This document shows, piece after piece, positions 44,924 to 52,683 of a stretch of DNA of 64,000 bases. Each line of letters starts with the position of its first letter. Position 1 is the first letter of the stretch. Location: positions 744,001 to 808,000 of the forward strand of contig NC_014643.1 in NCBI RefSeq assembly GCF_000164695.2, given 5' to 3'. This DNA comes from Rothia dentocariosa ATCC 17931. Lineage in GTDB: Bacteria > Actinomycetota > Actinomycetes > Actinomycetales > Micrococcaceae. The position numbers were made by a program, and so were the translations under genes. The notes under the pieces are model-generated. The model was not told where the DNA came from and ran no database searches. It worked only from the letters and a program-made list of their open reading frames with translations.

Positions 44924-45535
44924 GTGTTAACCTTCATCCAACGTTCCCCACAGGTTTCATTGCCTGCGCTTCTCGACAAGCTCTCCAAGCTCAACCCCCG
45001 AGTTGAATTCGCACAAACCTATCCAGACGAAATTCAGGGTGCTTTCGAGAGTTCCGCAGACGCCCTGCAGGCGGCCCTGTATGCTTCGCGCGAGCAGGGA
45101 TTCTGGGTTGGCATCGGAGTTGGCGAGCTGCGCATTCCCCGATTCGCCGGGGCACTGGGAACGGTCAGCACGAACGATTGCACCGGCGACGCCCTCGAAT
45201 TCTCGCGGCTTGCCGTGGAGGCGGCACGCACCGGCGCCCCCGCCCGCGGTATTGCGGTATCGGCACACGATCGCGCGGTCGCAGACATGGCTTCGGGGCT
45301 CACACGCCTGCTGTATCGGGTATGTTCCGACCGTACCGAGGCCGAATGGCGCGTGGTCGATCTGCTGGTTCCCGGGGTCCGCGGGCAGCAGCGGGCAGTC
45401 GCGCAGGCGCTCGGCATTACCACCCAAGCAGTCAGCCGCACGCTCATGCGCTCACTCTGGCACGAAGAACAGGCGGCACGCCCGGCGGTACTCGACCTGC
45501 TCAACCGGTTGGATTCTGCCAGCCCGACAAAATAA
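44924..45535 (+). CDS. SatD-like DNA-binding protein
   Basis: A 203-residue protein. The first half (VEFAQTYPDEIQGAFESSADALQAAL, then VGIGVGEL) has the pattern of SatD-type proteins, where a D-E-x-Q-G motif precedes a nucleotide-cyclase-like strand. The C-terminal part (EWRVVDLLVPGVRGQQRAVAQALGITTQAVSRTLMRSLWHEEQAA) is a helix-turn-helix. A regulatory role is inferred. GGAGG seven bases upstream selects the GTG at 44924. It follows the helicase by about 180 bases, without a good terminator between. Confidence 0.65.
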   Translation: MLTFIQRSPQVSLPALLDKLSKLNPRVEFAQTYPDEIQGAFESSADALQAALYASREQGFWVGIGVGELRIPRFAGALGTVSTNDCTGDALEFSRLAVEAARTGAPARGIAVSAHDRAVADMASGLTRLLYRVCSDRTEAEWRVVDLLVPGVRGQQRAVAQALGITTQAVSRTLMRSLWHEEQAARPAVLDLLNRLDSASPTK

Positions 45536-45540
45536 AACGA

Positions 45541-45571
45541 TGAGGTCATCCAGATTATCTGGATGACCTCA
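45541..45571. terminator. Terminator between SatD-like and module B1 genes
   Basis: TGAGGTCATCCAGA (45541-45554) and TCTGGATGACCTCA (45558-45571), perfect 14-bp stem with a three-base loop, between convergent genes. Confidence 0.88.
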
Positions 45572-45607
45572 CTAAGTTATGCAGGTATAAACCTCAATAT
45601 TGATAAT

Positions 45608-45832
45608 CTACCGATTAAAAATATTACGAATCGGATTCACCACCACTGTCCACCAAGGCTGTGGAGAATCTTGAAACTTGCTTTGCTGACGTTCTTTGAC
45701 CTGCTGAGAAATGCTTCGCCGTAGCTCACCAACTTCGGTATCTACGACCTTCTTATAATCAGAACGTAAACGTGCAGGTTTTCCGTTGCGCATAACGGAG
45801 TTATATAGTCCTTCAGCAGTGTGAGTACTCAT
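45608..45832 (-). CDS. Module protein B1, small soluble protein ending in NPIRNIF
   Basis: A 74-residue, charged, helical protein (DYKKVVDTEVGELRRSISQQVKERQQ). Its end WTVVVNPIRNIFNR shares NPIRxxF with the end of the protein at 51016-51222, which likewise follows a gene of the same membrane family. AAGGGA precedes the ATG. Unknown function. The shared tail and the shared partner suggest that the small protein acts with the membrane protein. Confidence 0.65.
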   Translation of the reverse strand: MSTHTAEGLYNSVMRNGKPARLRSDYKKVVDTEVGELRRSISQQVKERQQSKFQDSPQPWWTVVVNPIRNIFNR

Positions 45833-45863
45833 AGCACGTTCCCTTCCCTCACCATTAGTTATC

Positions 45864-46430
45864 TCAGTTTACCGTGTTCGGCTCACTGTTGGAAGTAGCC
45901 TCATCGTTCTCATCAGATACCTCATTTTGTTCAGTATCCTCTGAAATATCAGTACTTTCTTCAATTAAAGCCTGAAGTCTAACAGCTAATTCTTTATCCT
46001 CATCCGAAAGAAGAGTTGGAGGAAGTTTTGCATACCGCTCAACCAGCATTAATGCATACACAAACTGATAAGGTGTTACATCCTCACCTAAATGATCTGC
46101 TGCCCACTGCATTTGATCCCGGAAATCTGCGCTAGCAGCTTCCTTAGCCCGTGTTGTATTTGTCTTCAAAGCTACCGTCACAGTTGCGATGGCAGCGATT
46201 AGAGCAGCCCAACCAGCTGTATTTCTCAGAATGTTTCCCCATCCCTCCCAGTCAGGAGCAGTCACCCACTTAAAAATGCTCTGGCATGCCTCAAAAGGTG
46301 AAATAAACCCGAAAATAACGGCAAGGATCCACCAGGCAAATGTAATCATGCCAAGAGCAACAATTCCTACAAAAAGAATGGCGCAGCCAGTTGCAACTTT
46401 GGATGGTCTAGAATTATCAAATTCTGCCAC
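45864..46430 (-). CDS. Module protein A1, membrane protein with FRDxxQWA motif
   Basis: A 188-residue protein: one long or two short membrane segments (ATGCAILFVGIVALGMITFAWWILAVIFGF), a third (LRNTAGWAALIAAIATVTVAL), then a cytoplasmic part with KTNTTRAKEAASADFRDQMQWAADHL and an acidic tail rich in Glu, Asp and Ser. The core RNT(A/S)G...TN..RA(K/R)EA....FRD..QWA..H is shared with the protein at 51222-51641. The start is GTG with a GGGGGG tract upstream. No known family is recognised. Codon use looks A+T-richer than core genes, hinting at acquired DNA. Confidence 0.65.
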   Translation of the reverse strand: MAEFDNSRPSKVATGCAILFVGIVALGMITFAWWILAVIFGFISPFEACQSIFKWVTAPDWEGWGNILRNTAGWAALIAAIATVTVALKTNTTRAKEAASADFRDQMQWAADHLGEDVTPYQFVYALMLVERYAKLPPTLLSDEDKELAVRLQALIEESTDISEDTEQNEVSDENDEATSNSEPNTVN

Positions 46431-46546
46431 AGGTCCCCCCGTCTCATCAGAAACAAACAGTACTTACACTATCAAGAGAACCTGGAAGTAATAGCTGCGT
46501 ATAGCTTCTTAAAATATGACGAGAACGCTGCGAATATGTTCTGCAA

Positions 46547-46945
46547 TCAGGTCGGTTTTACCGCGCACGAAGAGGTGCACCCCAAGCGAGAGGTAAGGCG
46601 AGAAATCTCCGCCCGATGCCCCGCCACCAACCGGTACGCTCGGTGCGCGACGGGGCGCATCGGCGGGTTCAACAAGAGAACCCCAGCGGCACGCAGGAAC
46701 TTGCCGCGCAGCGTCGCATCCGAGAACGTGCGCAGGGTCAGGGCGATCGCATCCGAACCGTAGATGATCTGCCCAGAATCGTTAATGAACGGCAAGGCGT
46801 GGGCGAAACGGCGCGCATCCACGCGGTACTGCACAAGATTTTCGGGCGTTCCAGGCAAGATACGCGCACCCGGCCCGAGGCGACGCAGCAGATTCGCGCT
46901 CGCGGTGCAGAAACCGCAGTCGGGGTCGTACAGAAGAACGCTCAT
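46547..46945 (-). CDS. DUF393/DCC-family thiol-disulfide oxidoreductase-like protein
   Basis: A 132-residue DCC protein. The N-terminal YDPDCGFCTASANLLRRL carries the D-x-x-C-x-x-C motif that names the family (thioredoxin-like fold). GSDAIALTLRTF is the second conserved block. The redox partner is unknown. It is divergent from the DtxR-type regulator with a GAGCAGATA palindrome between them. The start has a TAGGAT box six bases upstream, so it is probably leaderless. Confidence 0.88.
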   Translation of the reverse strand: MSVLLYDPDCGFCTASANLLRRLGPGARILPGTPENLVQYRVDARRFAHALPFINDSGQIIYGSDAIALTLRTFSDATLRGKFLRAAGVLLLNPPMRPVAHRAYRLVAGHRAEISRLTSRLGCTSSCAVKPT

Positions 46946-46951
46946 GACCCC

Positions 46952-46957
46952 ATCCTA
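46952..46957 (-). promoter_or_regulatory. -10 box TAGGAT of the DCC gene, leaderless
   Basis: On the minus strand TAGGAT is followed by six bases and the ATG at 46945. Confidence 0.5.
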
Positions 46958-46975
46958 ACCGAGTACCCATCCACC

Positions 46976-47046
46976 CGCGAGCAGATAGTATTTCGAAGAG
47001 CAGATAGCAATTCGTTATCTTTTCGTCGAAATACTATCTGCTCGCG
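46976..47046. repeat. GAGCAGATA-family compound palindrome, copy 3
   Basis: 31-base arms (46976-47006 and 47016-47046) with about three mismatches. CGCGAGCAGATAGTATTTCG is intact on the outside, the inner word has drifted. Unlike copies 1 and 2 it lies between divergent genes, about 20-45 bases from each promoter, where a terminator is not expected. Confidence 0.88.
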
Positions 47047-47068
47047 GTAAGAAAAGGCACACCCGAAC

Positions 47069-47079
47069 CCGAACTTCGG
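47069..47079. promoter_or_regulatory. Palindrome CCGAACTTCGG upstream of the DtxR-type regulator
   Basis: A perfect 11-bp palindrome touching the -10 box (47080-47085) of the regulator gene. It shares CGAACT with the inverted repeat upstream of the Mn-uptake operon, so autoregulation is possible. Confidence 0.35.
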
Positions 47080-47085
47080 TAAACT
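47080..47085 (+). promoter_or_regulatory. -10 box TAAACT of the DtxR-type gene, leaderless
   Basis: TAAACT is followed by seven bases and the ATG at 47093. Confidence 0.5.
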
Positions 47086-47092
47086 TATCCTT

Positions 47093-47809
47093 ATGCCCTT
47101 GTCAGAACTATCTGTGAGCACCCAGAACTACCTCAAAGCCATCTGGTCACTTGAAGAGTGGACGGAAGCTCCCGCGACAGCATCCGCCCTAGCCGAACGC
47201 ATGGGGCTGCGGGTTTCTTCGGTCTCAGACGGGCTTAAACGACTTGCGGCGGCCGATCTGATCGACCATCAGCGCTACGGCGCCATCGAACTCACCCCGC
47301 TGGGGCGTACCTATGCGGTCGCCATGATTCGCCGCCACCGCCTGATCGAAACTTTCCTGGTGGAAACTCTGGGTTACACCTGGGACCGCGTGCATGACGA
47401 AGCCGAGGTGCTCGAACATGCGGTATCGGATTTCATGATTGAGCGTATTGACGCGATTCTGGACCATCCTACGCGCGATCCGCACGGCGATCCTATTCCG
47501 GATGCGTCCGGGCGTATCTCATTCCCGCAGACCGTTCCGCTCACCCAGTGCGAGCCCGGCGAGCGCGTGATTTTGGAGCGGATCAACGATTCCGACCCGA
47601 AGCTGCTGCGCTATCTGCAGGATCACGGTTTTGTTCCCGGCGCGCGTTTACTTCTTGAAGAGGGCGCCCCCTTTTCGGAGGCGGTTAACGTGCGGGTTCT
47701 CGCGCACGCCAATAATTCCGATGCTCCTGCCGCTCAAAACCCGAATTCGAGCGCTATACCCTTAGGAACCGCCGCGGCGGCTGGGCTTTTCGTCTCTCGC
47801 TCATCATAG
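47093..47809 (+). CDS. DtxR/MntR-family metal-dependent repressor
   Basis: A 238-residue regulator with winged helix (STQNYLKAIWSLEEW ... ASALAERMGLRVSSVSDGLKRLAAADLIDH), dimerisation and metal-site domain (RRHRLIETFLVETLGYTWDRVHDEAEVLEHAVSD, with the expected His/Glu ligands) and a C-terminal FeoA/SH3-like domain. Its place beside a Mn/Zn-type ABC uptake operon, with which it is convergent, suggests an MntR-like role sensing manganese. Iron sensing (IdeR) cannot be ruled out from sequence alone. Confidence 0.9.
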   Translation: MPLSELSVSTQNYLKAIWSLEEWTEAPATASALAERMGLRVSSVSDGLKRLAAADLIDHQRYGAIELTPLGRTYAVAMIRRHRLIETFLVETLGYTWDRVHDEAEVLEHAVSDFMIERIDAILDHPTRDPHGDPIPDASGRISFPQTVPLTQCEPGERVILERINDSDPKLLRYLQDHGFVPGARLLLEEGAPFSEAVNVRVLAHANNSDAPAAQNPNSSAIPLGTAAAAGLFVSRSS

Positions 47810-47929
47810 CTTTGCCTCGGTAATTTTGCCTCGAGGCTCGGATACCTTATACGCATCGTGGGCGGCTTGCGCCCGGTGAGAGCCTAGCCGCCGGGTGAAC
47901 TCATGATCCCGTGAGAATCTGCCGCAAAC

Positions 47930-48799
47930 CTAGGCTTCTACCGGTTCTGCCGGGCGGCGTGCCGCGCGTATCCGCCCCAGAATTCCGTAGCGCGGGGCGA
48001 ATATATACACGGCCAAGAAAATAATGCCTTGGGTAACGACCACGGCACCGCCGGGGGAAATATCCAGGTGGTAGCTACTATAAAGCCCCACGAGTGTACC
48101 CAGCGTTGAGACCCCGACCGAGACCGCGAGCATTGGCGTGAAACGGTCGGTGAGCAGACGCGCGGTCGATCCAGGAATCACAAGCATGGCGACTACGAGC
48201 ACAACTCCCACGATCTGCAGCGCCACCACGCTCGTGAGCGCCAGCATCACCAGAAGCAGCGCACCAAGAACCCTGGGGCGCAGCCCGATAGCGTGCGCGA
48301 ACCCGCGGTCGAAGGCGTACAGAATAAAATCGCGGCGTTTAATCAGCAGGACACCCGCCACGATGACGGCGAGAATAGCTACCTGCCAGACATCGGGCCA
48401 GGATACGCCCAGCACGTTCCCGAAAAGAATATGGTTCAGGTCGGTGCTTGAGGGCGTCACCGAAACCAGTACGAGCCCGAGCGCGAAAAGAGTTGTGAAG
48501 ACAATGCCGATAGCGGCGTCCTCGCGCACGCGCCCGCTGCGCTGTACCGCGCCGATCAGGGTGACGGCCACGAGTGCAGCGATCACCGCCCCCACGGCAA
48601 AGGGGATGCCCGCAATATAGGCGAGCACTACGCCGGGCAGTACCGCGTGCGAGATCGCATCGCCCATGAGCGACCAGCCGAGCATCACGAGCCAGCAGGA
48701 AAGCAGCGCGCAGACCACGGCGGCGATCACGGTAACAACCATGGCGCGCGTCATGAAGGGAAGGGTGAACGGTTCCACCAGGTAATCCAGAATGCTCAT
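47930..48799 (-). CDS. Metal ABC transporter permease (ABC-3 family)
   Basis: A 289-residue permease with about eight membrane helices of the ZnuB/MntB/TroC family (SCWLVMLGWSLMGDAISHAVLPGVVLAYIAGIPFAVGA near the N-terminus; LTSVVALQIVGVVLVVAMLVIPGSTARLL in the second half). The ATG at 48799 has GGGAGAA upstream and lies one base after the stop of the ATPase gene. Third gene of the uptake operon. Confidence 0.93.
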   Translation of the reverse strand: MSILDYLVEPFTLPFMTRAMVVTVIAAVVCALLSCWLVMLGWSLMGDAISHAVLPGVVLAYIAGIPFAVGAVIAALVAVTLIGAVQRSGRVREDAAIGIVFTTLFALGLVLVSVTPSSTDLNHILFGNVLGVSWPDVWQVAILAVIVAGVLLIKRRDFILYAFDRGFAHAIGLRPRVLGALLLVMLALTSVVALQIVGVVLVVAMLVIPGSTARLLTDRFTPMLAVSVGVSTLGTLVGLYSSYHLDISPGGAVVVTQGIIFLAVYIFAPRYGILGRIRAARRPAEPVEA

Positions 48800-48800
48800 G

Positions 48801-49577
48801 CTATTCTCCCTTCTCACGCCGGGTCTGCTCGTCGGATGCGCCGCTATCGGCGCCCGCCTGAACCTGCATGCCGAACGCCTGCACCAAATTTTCAGGGGCT
48901 AACACCGCCTGCGGGGTGTCGTGCATCAAAATCGTTTGACGTAGCAACAGCGCATCGTCGGCAAAAGCGCGTAAGGATGCCAAATCATGGGTTGAAACCA
49001 GAACGGTGGAACCCTCGCTGCGCATCTGCTTCAACACCTGAATGAGCATGGATTCTGACCTTTTATCCACTCCGGCGAAGGGCTCATCAAGTAATAGAAG
49101 CCGTGCACCCTGCGCTATCGCCCGCGCCACGAATGCCCGCTTGCGCTGTCCGCCCGAAAGTGCCCCGATTTGACGATGCGCAAGCTCGGTCAGCTCCACG
49201 CGCTCTAGGGCGTGCTCGACCGCCTGCTTATCGGTGGCACGCAGCCGACGGGTGATGCCCAGCCCGCGGTACCGCCCCATCGCCACGACCTCACGCACCG
49301 AGACGGGAAAGCTCCAATCTATTTCCTCGCTCTGCGGCACATAACTGACAATGCCGTTTTTACGCGCAAGGTATGGTTCTTTGCCCGCGATCTCCACGGT
49401 TCCGGTATGCGCGGGAATAACACCCATAATGGCTTTGAAGAGGGTCGATTTTCCCGAACCGTTCATGCCGATCAGCCCGCAGATACTCCCGGTACCAAGC
49501 TCGAAAGTAGTCTCATACAGGGCGCGCACGGTTCCATAATGGACGCCCAAGTTTTCGACTCTCAGCAGTGTTTCCAT
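48801..49577 (-). CDS. Metal ABC transporter ATP-binding protein
   Basis: A 258-residue ABC ATPase. Walker A GMNGSGKST, signature LSGGQRKRAFVARAIAQ, Walker B LLLLDEPFAGVD, H-loop VLVSTHDL. The Q-loop region SYVPQSEEIDWSFPVSV is typical of Mn/Zn uptake ATPases. I start it at the ATG at 49577, which gives the normal METLLRVENL beginning. A longer frame to 49658 would read through a C9 run as three prolines. Confidence 0.94.
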   Translation of the reverse strand: METLLRVENLGVHYGTVRALYETTFELGTGSICGLIGMNGSGKSTLFKAIMGVIPAHTGTVEIAGKEPYLARKNGIVSYVPQSEEIDWSFPVSVREVVAMGRYRGLGITRRLRATDKQAVEHALERVELTELAHRQIGALSGGQRKRAFVARAIAQGARLLLLDEPFAGVDKRSESMLIQVLKQMRSEGSTVLVSTHDLASLRAFADDALLLRQTILMHDTPQAVLAPENLVQAFGMQVQAGADSGASDEQTRREKGE

Positions 49578-49708
49578 AGGTTTTATACCCGACAAATTTC
49601 GTTCTCGTACTTCTTCTGAGCCCCGCTCGTCGTCCGTGACGGGGGGGGGCGTCCTCACTACACACCGGCGGGGCGCGGTATGCGGCAGCCTACTCCCCCG
49701 CCGACCGG

Positions 49709-50683
49709 CTAAGATTGCTTACCCGTCAGCCCCGCAACAATGGTGCGCGCATCGTGACGAATCATATCAAGATAGGTAGGGACTGGACCATTCGCCTCAG
49801 AGAGGGAATCTACATAAAGCACGCCGCCGAATTTGGCACCGGTCGCATCCACGACCTGGCGCATGGGGTCATCCGAGACGGTAGACTCACAGAATACGGC
49901 GGGCACCTGGTTCTCGCGCACAAAATCAATGGTCGAGCTTAGCTGCGAGGGGGTTGCCTGCTGTTCAGAGTTCACCGCCCAAATGTATTTTTCCTTGAGA
50001 CTGGCATCCGCCGCCAAGTACGAGAAAGCACCTTCGCAGGTTACGAGCGCCCGCTGATTCTCGGGCAGAACGCTAACATCGCGCACCAGCTCATCCTGAA
50101 CCTGCTGCAGCTGTTTCTTATAGTTTTCCCCATTGGTGCGGTAATCATCGGCATGGGCGGGGTCAAGCTTACTGAATTCGCGCACCATATTATCCACGTA
50201 AATCTGCACGTTCTTGGGGCTCATCCACGAATGCGGGTTGGGTTTGCCTGCATAAGCGTCCTCGGCAATATTGATCGGCTGTACCCCCTCGCTCACGGTG
50301 GCGTGCGGGGCGTTAGAATCCTGCACAAACTTGGTAAACCAGCTTTCCAGGTTCAGCCCGTTGTCGAGCACCAAATCAGCATCATGCGCCTTCTTAATAT
50401 CGCTGGGAGTAGGTTCATACTCGTGAATCTCGGTGCCGGGCTTGGTCAGCGATTCGACATTCAGGTGATCACCCGCAACGTTTTTAGCGATGTCCGCCAG
50501 CACGGTGAAGGTGGTGAGCACAGTCTTCTTTTCGTCTTGCTTCCCCGCCGAAGTGCAGGCGCTGAGCAGAAGCACAAGGATACTGGCCAGAGCTATCCCC
50601 AGCATGAGAAAACGGCGCGGATGTGCGGTACTTACAGTGTTAGCGTTCGCACCGTGACGGTGCGCAGTGAATACGGTTGTCAT
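49709..50683 (-). CDS. Metal-binding lipoprotein of the Mn/Zn ABC transporter
   Basis: A 324-residue cluster A-I solute-binding protein. Signal peptide with lipobox LLSAC (Cys about 43). Metal-site motifs: GTEIHEYEPTPSDI (His), NPHSWMSPKN (His), VTCEGAFSYLA (Glu, with Cys instead of the usual His nearby) and CESTVSDDPM. The absence of a long His-rich loop favours Mn (PsaA/MntC) over Zn (ZnuA). First gene of the operon; its upstream region holds a palindrome. Confidence 0.92.
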   Translation of the reverse strand: MTTVFTAHRHGANANTVSTAHPRRFLMLGIALASILVLLLSACTSAGKQDEKKTVLTTFTVLADIAKNVAGDHLNVESLTKPGTEIHEYEPTPSDIKKAHDADLVLDNGLNLESWFTKFVQDSNAPHATVSEGVQPINIAEDAYAGKPNPHSWMSPKNVQIYVDNMVREFSKLDPAHADDYRTNGENYKKQLQQVQDELVRDVSVLPENQRALVTCEGAFSYLAADASLKEKYIWAVNSEQQATPSQLSSTIDFVRENQVPAVFCESTVSDDPMRQVVDATGAKFGGVLYVDSLSEANGPVPTYLDMIRHDARTIVAGLTGKQS

Positions 50684-50814
50684 GATTTCGCTTTCTTATG
50701 CTGCGGATGCATTACCCTGCTGACCTGTAGGAATCGCCTCCGACTCATTGAGGCTTCGTACCTAGGTGTCGATCATCCTCGATAAACCGGTGCGAAACAG
50801 GATAATTTAACAAT

Positions 50815-50832
50815 AGTTCGCCATGCCGAACT
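50815..50832. promoter_or_regulatory. Candidate metal-regulator operator AGTTCGCCATGCCGAACT
   Basis: AGTTCG and CGAACT are perfect six-bp arms around CCATGC, 132 bases before the metal-binding lipoprotein start. Size and symmetry suit a DtxR/MntR dimer. The shared CGAACT near 47070 supports it weakly. Confidence 0.4.
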
Positions 50833-50958
50833 TTTCAACTGAGGTTACACGTGTTTAATCACACGCCCCGGCGAACCTTAGCTGAAGTATGGGGATTCAG
50901 GCTATGATTTAGCGAGCCAAGATGCGAGGTTACTGCCTGAATCTAGTGTATAAAAATA

Positions 50959-50995
50959 CCCGCACGATGCGCCCTTGAGCGGGCAATCGTGCGGG
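50959..50995 (-). terminator. Terminator of module A2-B2
   Basis: CCCGCACGAT (50959-50968) pairs with ATCGTGCGGG (50986-50995). Read on the minus strand, the stem is followed by TATTTTTATA, a classic intrinsic terminator after the gene ending at 51016. Confidence 0.85.
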
Positions 50996-51015
50996 TCTAC
51001 GTGTTCGGGATTCCG

Positions 51016-51222
51016 CTAAATATGGAATTTCTGGTAGAACCAGCGGCGTATTGGGTTCATCGCCTGAATGCGCTCTAACTCGGCAATACGAGCCTTCATA
51101 CCTGCAATGGCTTCTTTGGCTTCATTAATCGTGTGCTGCTTCTTATCCAGGTAATCCTGGTGCTCCTCGGGAGTAAACGACTTAACGTCGCGGCGCTCAC
51201 CACGATAAAAAACGGTCGTCAT
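51016..51222 (-). CDS. Module protein B2, small soluble protein ending in NPIRRWF
   Basis: A 68-residue charged, coiled-coil-like protein (KKQHTINEAKEAIAGMKARIAELERIQ) ending NPIRRWFYQKFHI. The NPIRxxF tail is shared with the protein at 45608-45832. Its ATG overlaps the stop of the membrane gene (TAATG) and has GGGGAGG upstream, so the pair is translationally coupled and closed by a terminator. Confidence 0.7.
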   Translation of the reverse strand: MTTVFYRGERRDVKSFTPEEHQDYLDKKQHTINEAKEAIAGMKARIAELERIQAMNPIRRWFYQKFHI

Positions 51223-51641
51223 TATTCCTCCCCTTCTTCTTGAACGTCCAGTGTATTCTCATTATCCAGATGAGTTACCCTGTTTTCAAGGTGCGCAGGG
51301 GTTTCAGCTCTGGACGGCTCTTCATTTCCTTGCTCTAATCTCAAAAATTCTTCAGCAACTACAGTGGCTATTTTGAGGTCATCAATTTCAAGCTCCGAGT
51401 CGCTGTAGTATTTCAAAATAACTTGCTGTGCCAGTGTGCGTTCAAGTTCCTTATCACTATCCACATGCTCAACTGCCCATTGAATACGGTCGCGAAAATG
51501 GGTGCGCACCGCCTCCCGAGCACGTGCCTGGTTGGTTCTATAGGCAACCCTAATCGTAAAATATGCGGCACACACCGCGAGTAATCCTGAGGTATTACGG
51601 GCTACATCGCCCAGCACACCCCACGTTTCAGGACTTATCAT
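51222..51641 (-). CDS. Module protein A2, membrane protein with FRDxxQWA motif
   Basis: A 139-residue protein with one membrane segment (TSGLLAVCAAYFTIRVAY). The core ARNTSG ... RTNQARAREAVRTHFRDRIQWAVEH matches module protein A1 closely, but A1's first membrane segments are missing. The tail is acidic. The ATG at 51641 is chosen because AGGGAG lies five bases upstream; a GTG two codons earlier is possible. Function unknown. Confidence 0.68.
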   Translation of the reverse strand: MISPETWGVLGDVARNTSGLLAVCAAYFTIRVAYRTNQARAREAVRTHFRDRIQWAVEHVDSDKELERTLAQQVILKYYSDSELEIDDLKIATVVAEEFLRLEQGNEEPSRAETPAHLENRVTHLDNENTLDVQEEGEE

Positions 51642-51778
51642 TGTCACTCCCTAAACATCATTGCCTTCACCATAGCAGGGAGCGGTCGATGCATGTCGGC
51701 CTCTTCGTCACGGCCTCACAGGGGCATACGGTTCGCCCGTCAAAAAGTCTCGGTGCAGAATCGGGGGGTGGGTACGGA

Positions 51779-52654
51779 TTACCCCGCCAGTTCTTCCCGT
51801 AGGGCGTTCGCCACAAATTTGGGCTGATCCAGCTGGCTGAATGCGTAGCTTTCCGGCACGGGAACCACGCGCGCATCTGGCATGCGGGAGGCTAAACGAC
51901 GTGCATTCTTGATCGGGAACAGCCTCGTGGTATCGGCCCACAAAAACAGGGTTGGATGCTCAAACCGCTCCAAATCCCGCGCGGACTGCACCGTATATTT
52001 CGTAGAAATACCCTTCAGCACTTTCGCCAAATCGCGGCGGACTCCGGCATCTTTCAGCGGCGCAATAATGCTACTCCACTCGGCGGCGTCAAGCTCGCGT
52101 TTCACTAGCCACCCGAAGGCAATCGGCAGGCGGCGCACCCACTCCAGATGCAGGGCTGCTCGGAGTGCCTGCATGGTTCCCGGAATGTACGCCACATACT
52201 GTAGGTAGCGTAACGGCAGGGGCAAGAAGTTCTTCTCGGTATCGCACGAGAGCAGCACCAGGCGCTTGAGTCCTGCGGGTTCCTGCACCGCCGCCAGCTG
52301 AGAAACTACCCCGCCGGTATCGCTGCCAATGAGGGTAAACCCGTGTGGGCATAGCTGTTCTGCCGCTTCGTTCACGGCCTGCGCCAGCGCGGCAACGGTG
52401 AGGGCTGCATCTTCTCGGGCGGGAATAGTGTGACTCCCCAAGGGAATATCGAGGGTTATGCACCGAAAATCTTGGGAGAGGTTCTGCACCACTTCGCCCC
52501 AGACATCTGAATTCGTCAACAGCCCATGCACAAACAGCAGGGTCTTACCGCCTGCGGCTTCACGGGGACCACCGTATTCACGCCAGCGAAGCTGACCGAT
52601 TCGGGTTTCTACGATGCCCGTCGCCACTGGTTCAGGGGTAAGGTTCCGACTCAT
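51779..52654 (-). CDS. Alpha/beta hydrolase-fold protein (haloalkane-dehalogenase-like), possibly inactive
   Basis: A 291-residue protein. LLFVHGLLTNSDVW holds the oxyanion HG motif, and TLIGSDTGGVVSQLAA the nucleophile elbow G-x-D-x-G-G with Asp, as in dehalogenases and epoxide hydrolases. The place of the catalytic acid reads LFLWADTTRLFP and that of the histidine reads VPESYAFSQLDQP, so neither the acidic residue nor the usual G-H-F histidine is where expected. It may be a non-hydrolytic member or use other residues. It lies next to xth without overlap. Confidence 0.8.
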   Translation of the reverse strand: MSRNLTPEPVATGIVETRIGQLRWREYGGPREAAGGKTLLFVHGLLTNSDVWGEVVQNLSQDFRCITLDIPLGSHTIPAREDAALTVAALAQAVNEAAEQLCPHGFTLIGSDTGGVVSQLAAVQEPAGLKRLVLLSCDTEKNFLPLPLRYLQYVAYIPGTMQALRAALHLEWVRRLPIAFGWLVKRELDAAEWSSIIAPLKDAGVRRDLAKVLKGISTKYTVQSARDLERFEHPTLFLWADTTRLFPIKNARRLASRMPDARVVPVPESYAFSQLDQPKFVANALREELAG

Positions 52655-52683
52655 ACTGTCTCCTCACATCACATGTTTAGCCT

